Source: a virus. From it: DNA of 35,013 nt. This document shows, one piece after another, positions 32,091 to 35,013 of this stretch. The stretch covers positions 1-35,013 of the IMG/VR virus record IMGVR_UViG_3300025652_000237; one strand, written 5' to 3'. Both the position numbers and the translations under genes were made by a program. How positions within the stretch are numbered: position 1 is the first letter of the stretch; each line of letters begins with the position of its first letter. The notes under the pieces are model-generated. The model did not search any database and was not told where the DNA came from. It was given only the letters and a program-made list of their open reading frames with translations.

Positions 32091-33044
32091 TTATACGTCA
32101 AAGAAAAACATGTGAAAGAATCTTGCATTGTCTATTGCATCTCCAAAATATTCGGTGGCTGCATGTATATTTTTTGCATCAAATAAAACAAGTCTATTAT
32201 ATACGTTTCCTACTTCATCTATTTTTTCAAAGTGTGTACCATCGTAAAAATTCATTTCTTTGCTATTACCTGTAAACGCGTCAACATATGCTCGAGTACT
32301 TCTCTTTGCATCATCAAACTTATAATCCCTTGTTAGTTTACTTCTATAAAACGAGGTACCTGTTCCTGCAGGGGCTTCAGGTGTTAAATACACCATCCCT
32401 GCATATGTTTGGTTGTCCACATGATAGACGATAGGTTGGTCTGCTGTACAGAATTGAAATATTCCGTTTGCATAACTATCATGATTCCAGTTATAAATAG
32501 GCTTGCCTATAATTTCTTCTAACCTTTCCTTTGTTCCATCCACAATAAATCTAGATGTGGCTCTTTCTCCCTTATGATAATCTGAAGGAGAATATTCTAT
32601 TTCGCTCATTGCCCATTCTCTAATTAAGTCAGGGTTAGCATAAAAATTATCTACTACAATTAATCCTTTATCATTGTTTGCAAATCCTGAATAGTATGAA
32701 ACCCATTTAGCTAATGATTCTATTTCATAATCTATGATTTCATTAGTATCATTGTCGGTTACTGAAACGATAATGTTTTCTGACAAATTATATCCATCGA
32801 TCGTAATTACAAATCCGATATTTGTATCCTTTAACTTTGGATAAAATAAACCAACGTCAGATCTATCTAAAAATCCAGGGAAAGGATCAGACGCAATAGA
32901 CCCCTTTAATCTAATATTCGTTATTTTACCATTATTTGCAAAAATCCAGCCAGTAAGTTCATGTTTAGACTCCTTTGTTTCAACAGCATCAATATACATT
33001 AATATATTACTTGATGATGTTTGATGTTTGATAATATCTGCCAT
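32091..33044 (-). CDS. 2OG-Fe(II) oxygenase-like protein (DUF6445-like) with beta-sandwich N-terminus
   Basis: A 317-residue protein. Residues 115-317 carry the 2OG-Fe(II) dioxygenase triad: H208-x-D210 (YHVDNQTYAGMVYLTP), H294 (NRLVLFDAKNIHAATEYFGD) and R308 (NARFFHMFFF). This arrangement resembles what I recall as DUF6445. The N-terminal 110 residues form a separate beta-rich region (GWIF..., RSDVGLFYP) of a kind seen in sugar-acting proteins. It may hydroxylate the collagen-like protein upstream, by analogy with prolyl and lysyl hydroxylases. The reaction is not shown. Confidence 0.8.
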   Translation of the reverse strand: MADIIKHQTSSSNILMYIDAVETKESKHELTGWIFANNGKITNIRLKGSIASDPFPGFLDRSDVGLFYPKLKDTNIGFVITIDGYNLSENIIVSVTDNDTNEIIDYEIESLAKWVSYYSGFANNDKGLIVVDNFYANPDLIREWAMSEIEYSPSDYHKGERATSRFIVDGTKERLEEIIGKPIYNWNHDSYANGIFQFCTADQPIVYHVDNQTYAGMVYLTPEAPAGTGTSFYRSKLTRDYKFDDAKRSTRAYVDAFTGNSKEMNFYDGTHFEKIDEVGNVYNRLVLFDAKNIHAATEYFGDAIDNARFFHMFFFDV

Positions 33045-33168
33045 GCTTATTATACACTTGTTTTCTGATTAGTTTATTATTATATTATATTATTATATAT
33101 CACTAAAAAAGGGACCCTCGTATGAGGATCCCTTTAATTACTATTACTTAGATATAAGGTATTAGTTA
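33045..33168 (-). promoter_or_regulatory. Gap after the collagen-like gene
   Basis: 124 bases with no gene. The distal half holds the terminator at 33108-33134; the part near 33044 is an A/T-only alternating tract, which may contain a promoter for the oxygenase gene but has no distinct box. Confidence 0.4.
33108..33134 (-). terminator. Terminator after the collagen-like fibre gene
   Basis: A stem of 12 pairs (AAAGGGATCCTC / GAGGGTCCCTTT on the minus strand) with a four-base loop, followed by a T-run. One pair is G-U on the minus strand but a C-A mismatch on the plus strand, so it favours leftward termination. Confidence 0.88.
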
Positions 33169-35013
33169 TTACATCGGCTGTAACATATACATCTCTCCGT
33201 CTATATCGACAACAAGCATGCCCATCTCCGGATCAAAGTATATATTTGCTCCACCGCCGCCTCCAGCAGGTCCAGCAGGTCCAGTTGCTCCAGTTGCTCC
33301 GGCAGGTCCAGTTGCTCCAGCAGGTCCAGCAGATCCTGTATTACCAGTATTACCTTTAGCGCCAGCAGGTCCAGTAGGTCCAGCGGGTCCAGTTGCTCCA
33401 GCAGATCCTGTATTACCAGTTGCTCCAGCAGGTCCAGTAGGTCCAGCGGGTCCAGTTGCACCAGTTATGTTTACGTTATTAACAGGTACAGTACCGTTTG
33501 TTAAATCAACATATAATTTACCAGAATTTAATGCTACTGTTTTTATACCAACTCCAGTTCCTCCAATAGGTCCAGTTGTACCAGTAGATCCTTTAGCTCC
33601 AGCAGGTCCAACAGATCCAATAGGTCCAACAGGTCCAACGGATCCCGTATTACCAGTATCTCCTTTAAGACCGGTATTTCCTTTAGCTCCAGTTGCTCCA
33701 GAAGAACCAGCTATTCCTTGATAACCTTGATAACCTCTAGCTCCAGCAGGTCCGACAGATCCAGTAGGTCCAACAGGTCCAACGGATCCCGTATAACCTG
33801 TATCTCCTTTAAGACCGGTATCTCCTTTAGCTCCAGTTGCTCCGTTTGTACCATTAGTACCAGCGGCTCCTTGTGGTCCAACAGATCCAATAGGTCCAAC
33901 AGGTCCAACGGATCCCGTATAACCCGTATCTCCTTTAAGACCGGTATCTCCTTTAGCTCCTTTAGCTCCGTTTGTACCATTAGTACCGGCGGCTCCTTGT
34001 GCTCCAACAGGTCCAACAGGTCCAACAGATCCAATAGGTCCAACAGGTCCAACGGATCCCGTATAACCTGTATCTCCTTTAAGACCGGTATCTCCTTTAG
34101 CTCCAGTTGCTCCGTTTGTACCATTAGTACCAGCGGCTCCTTGCGCTCCATTAGAACCATCAAATCCTTCAGGTCCTTGTGGTCCTTGAACACCAGTAGA
34201 ACCAGTTGCTCCCGTAGGTCCAGTAGGTCCAACAGGTCCCATTGCTCCGTCTCCACCGTCATCTCCTTTGACTCCAGTTACTCCTATTGGACCAGCTATA
34301 CCCTGTGCTCCAGTATCTCCTTTAGCTCCAGTAGCTCCTTGAATACCATTAGTACCATTAGTACCATTAGTACCAGCAGTTCCTTGATCTCCTTTAGCTC
34401 CAGTTGCTCCTTGGGCTCCAGTTGCTCCAGTATTACCATATACTCTACCAACGTTTAGTGAACCAAATGCTTCTCCTTCAATTACTAGGTTTACTCCTTC
34501 TAAAGCTGCACCTACGATGGATGCTCCTATTGGACCAATTGGTCCAGTGAAACCTTGATCTCCTTTAGCTCCAGTAGCTCCTTGAATACCATTAGTACCA
34601 GCAGTTCCTTGATCTCCTTTAGCTCCAGTTACTCCTATTGGACCAATTGGTCCAGTGAAACCTTGATCTCCTTTAAGACCAGTATCTCCTTTAAGACCAG
34701 TATCTCCTTTAAGACCAGTATCTCCTTTAATACCAGTATCTCCTTTAATACCTTGAATACCATCGTCTCCTTTAGTACCCTGAACTCCGATAACTCCTTG
34801 AATACCATCGTCTCCTTTGAATCCTTGATCTCCTTTTAATCCAGTATCTCCTTTAGTACCTTTAACTCCTTGAATACCATCGTCTCCCTTGAAACCTTGA
34901 TCTCCTTTAAGACCAGTATCTCCTTTGAATCCTTGATCTCCTTTTAATCCAGTATCTCCTTTAGTACCTTGAACTCCTTGAATACCATCGTCTCCTTTAG
35001 TACCCTGAACTCC
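33169..35013 (-). CDS. Collagen-like fibre protein, 5' end missing (cut by window edge)
   Basis: The frame continues from the right edge to the stop at 33169, giving at least 614 residues, mostly Gly-X-Y triplets such as GPT, GPV, GAT and [10 protein letters not shown]. Three non-collagen segments break the repeat: [18 protein letters not shown] (near 34440-34520), [18 protein letters not shown] (near 33466-33570) and a C-terminal cap ending GEMYMLQPM (33172-33260). A start at 34242 is artificial, since the Gly-X-Y frame stays open upstream. Such proteins form trimeric rods; here a tail or head fibre is likely. Thr in the Y position (GPT, GAT) could be a glycosylation site, as in Bacillus BclA. 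Confidence 0.92.
   Translation of the reverse strand, partial: GVQGTKGDDGIQGVQGTKGDTGLKGDQGFKGDTGLKGDQGFKGDDGIQGVKGTKGDTGLKGDQGFKGDDGIQGVIGVQGTKGDDGIQGIKGDTGIKGDTGLKGDTGLKGDTGLKGDQGFTGPIGPIGVTGAKGDQGTAGTNGIQGATGAKGDQGFTGPIGPIGASIVGAALEGVNLVIEGEAFGSLNVGRVYGNTGATGAQGATGAKGDQGTAGTNGTNGTNGIQGATGAKGDTGAQGIAGPIGVTGVKGDDGGDGAMGPVGPTGPTGATGSTGVQGPQGPEGFDGSNGAQGAAGTNGTNGATGAKGDTGLKGDTGYTGSVGPVGPIGSVGPVGPVGAQGAAGTNGTNGAKGAKGDTGLKGDTGYTGSVGPVGPIGSVGPQGAAGTNGTNGATGAKGDTGLKGDTGYTGSVGPVGPTGSVGPAGARGYQGYQGIAGSSGATGAKGNTGLKGDTGNTGSVGPVGPIGSVGPAGAKGSTGTTGPIGGTGVGIKTVALNSGKLYVDLTNGTVPVNNVNITGATGPAGPTGPAGATGNTGSAGATGPAGPTGPAGAKGNTGNTGSAGPAGATGPAGATGATGPAGPAGGGGGANIYFDPEMGMLVVDIDGEMYMLQPM
33781..33873 (-). repeat. 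Collagen-gene tandem repeat, copy 1
   Basis: A 93-base unit identical to copy 3 (34051-34143) and differing from copy 2 by a few bases. It encodes [20 protein letters not shown] followed by GDTGYTGSV. Confidence 0.85.
33907..33999 (-). repeat. Collagen-gene tandem repeat, copy 2
   Basis: As copy 1 but with GAKGAKG in place of GATGAKG and a few synonymous changes. It lies 126 bases from copy 1, which keeps the nine-base Gly-X-Y register. Confidence 0.85.
34051..34143 (-). repeat. Collagen-gene tandem repeat, copy 3
   Basis: Identical to copy 1 over all 93 bases; 144 bases from copy 2, again a multiple of nine. A degraded fourth version lies around 33640-33710. Confidence 0.85.

Noticed and set aside
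33201-33461. Leucine-rich minus-strand ORF
   Set aside because: An alternative frame of the collagen repeat, with no start context and no independent support.
33169-34242. Collagen gene starting at the Met near 34242
   Set aside because: The Gly-X-Y frame continues without a stop to the window edge, so the gene is longer.
33718-34458. Plus-strand ORF rich in Ser, Asn and Arg
   Set aside because: It is the antisense of Gly-X-Y codons; repetitive composition keeps all frames open.

Overview
The window is a contiguous piece of a tailed-phage genome. The best reading is a T4-like myovirus infecting a member of the Bacteroidota, probably a flavobacterium. Evidence for the phage type is a run of recognisable T4-type baseplate genes (gp25-, gp6-, gp5-, gp27- and gp53-like), a PhoH-like ATPase, and a set of proteins with short N-terminal tags that resemble the T4 capsid-targeting sequence. 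Evidence for the host group is the AT-rich, A/T-biased leaders that almost all lack a Shine-Dalgarno sequence, TAnnTTT-type promoter-like boxes, an Omp28/thioredoxin-like lipoprotein, and a bS21 homologue. Every supported gene lies on the minus strand, so transcription runs from position 35013 towards 1. No tRNA, CRISPR array, integrase or insertion sequence was seen, and no gene-free stretch exceeds 300 bases.

Layout in transcription order. (1) 35013-30241: a collagen-like fibre protein cut by the window edge, a 2OG-Fe(II) oxygenase and a double glycosyltransferase, which may form a fibre-modification set. (2) 30210-23353: mainly small and housekeeping-like genes: a DEDDy exonuclease, a membrane-anchored Hsp20, a DnaJ, three small proteins sharing a UVR-like C-terminal motif, ribosomal protein bS21, PhoH, RNase HII, two small membrane proteins and a thioredoxin-fold lipoprotein. 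(3) 23301-18100: UV-damage endonuclease, a methyltransferase and a cluster of tagged proteins that may be packed in the head and injected, one with an ADP-ribosyltransferase-like motif. (4) 18040-15082: dCMP deaminase followed by six tightly overlapping small genes of unknown function. (5) 15029-1: the baseplate/tail cluster, with an S1-domain protein, another tagged protein and an amidoligase-like protein among the structural genes. The first gene is cut at position 1.

Together the genes suggest three themes. One is building a contractile-tail baseplate and a decorated fibre. The second is delivering proteins with the DNA. The third is adjusting host translation and protein folding, through phage bS21, an S1-like protein, DnaJ and Hsp20. 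Two nearly identical copies and one diverged copy of an intergenic terminator/promoter-like element separate transcription units. All function calls rest on reading motifs by eye, with no database search.
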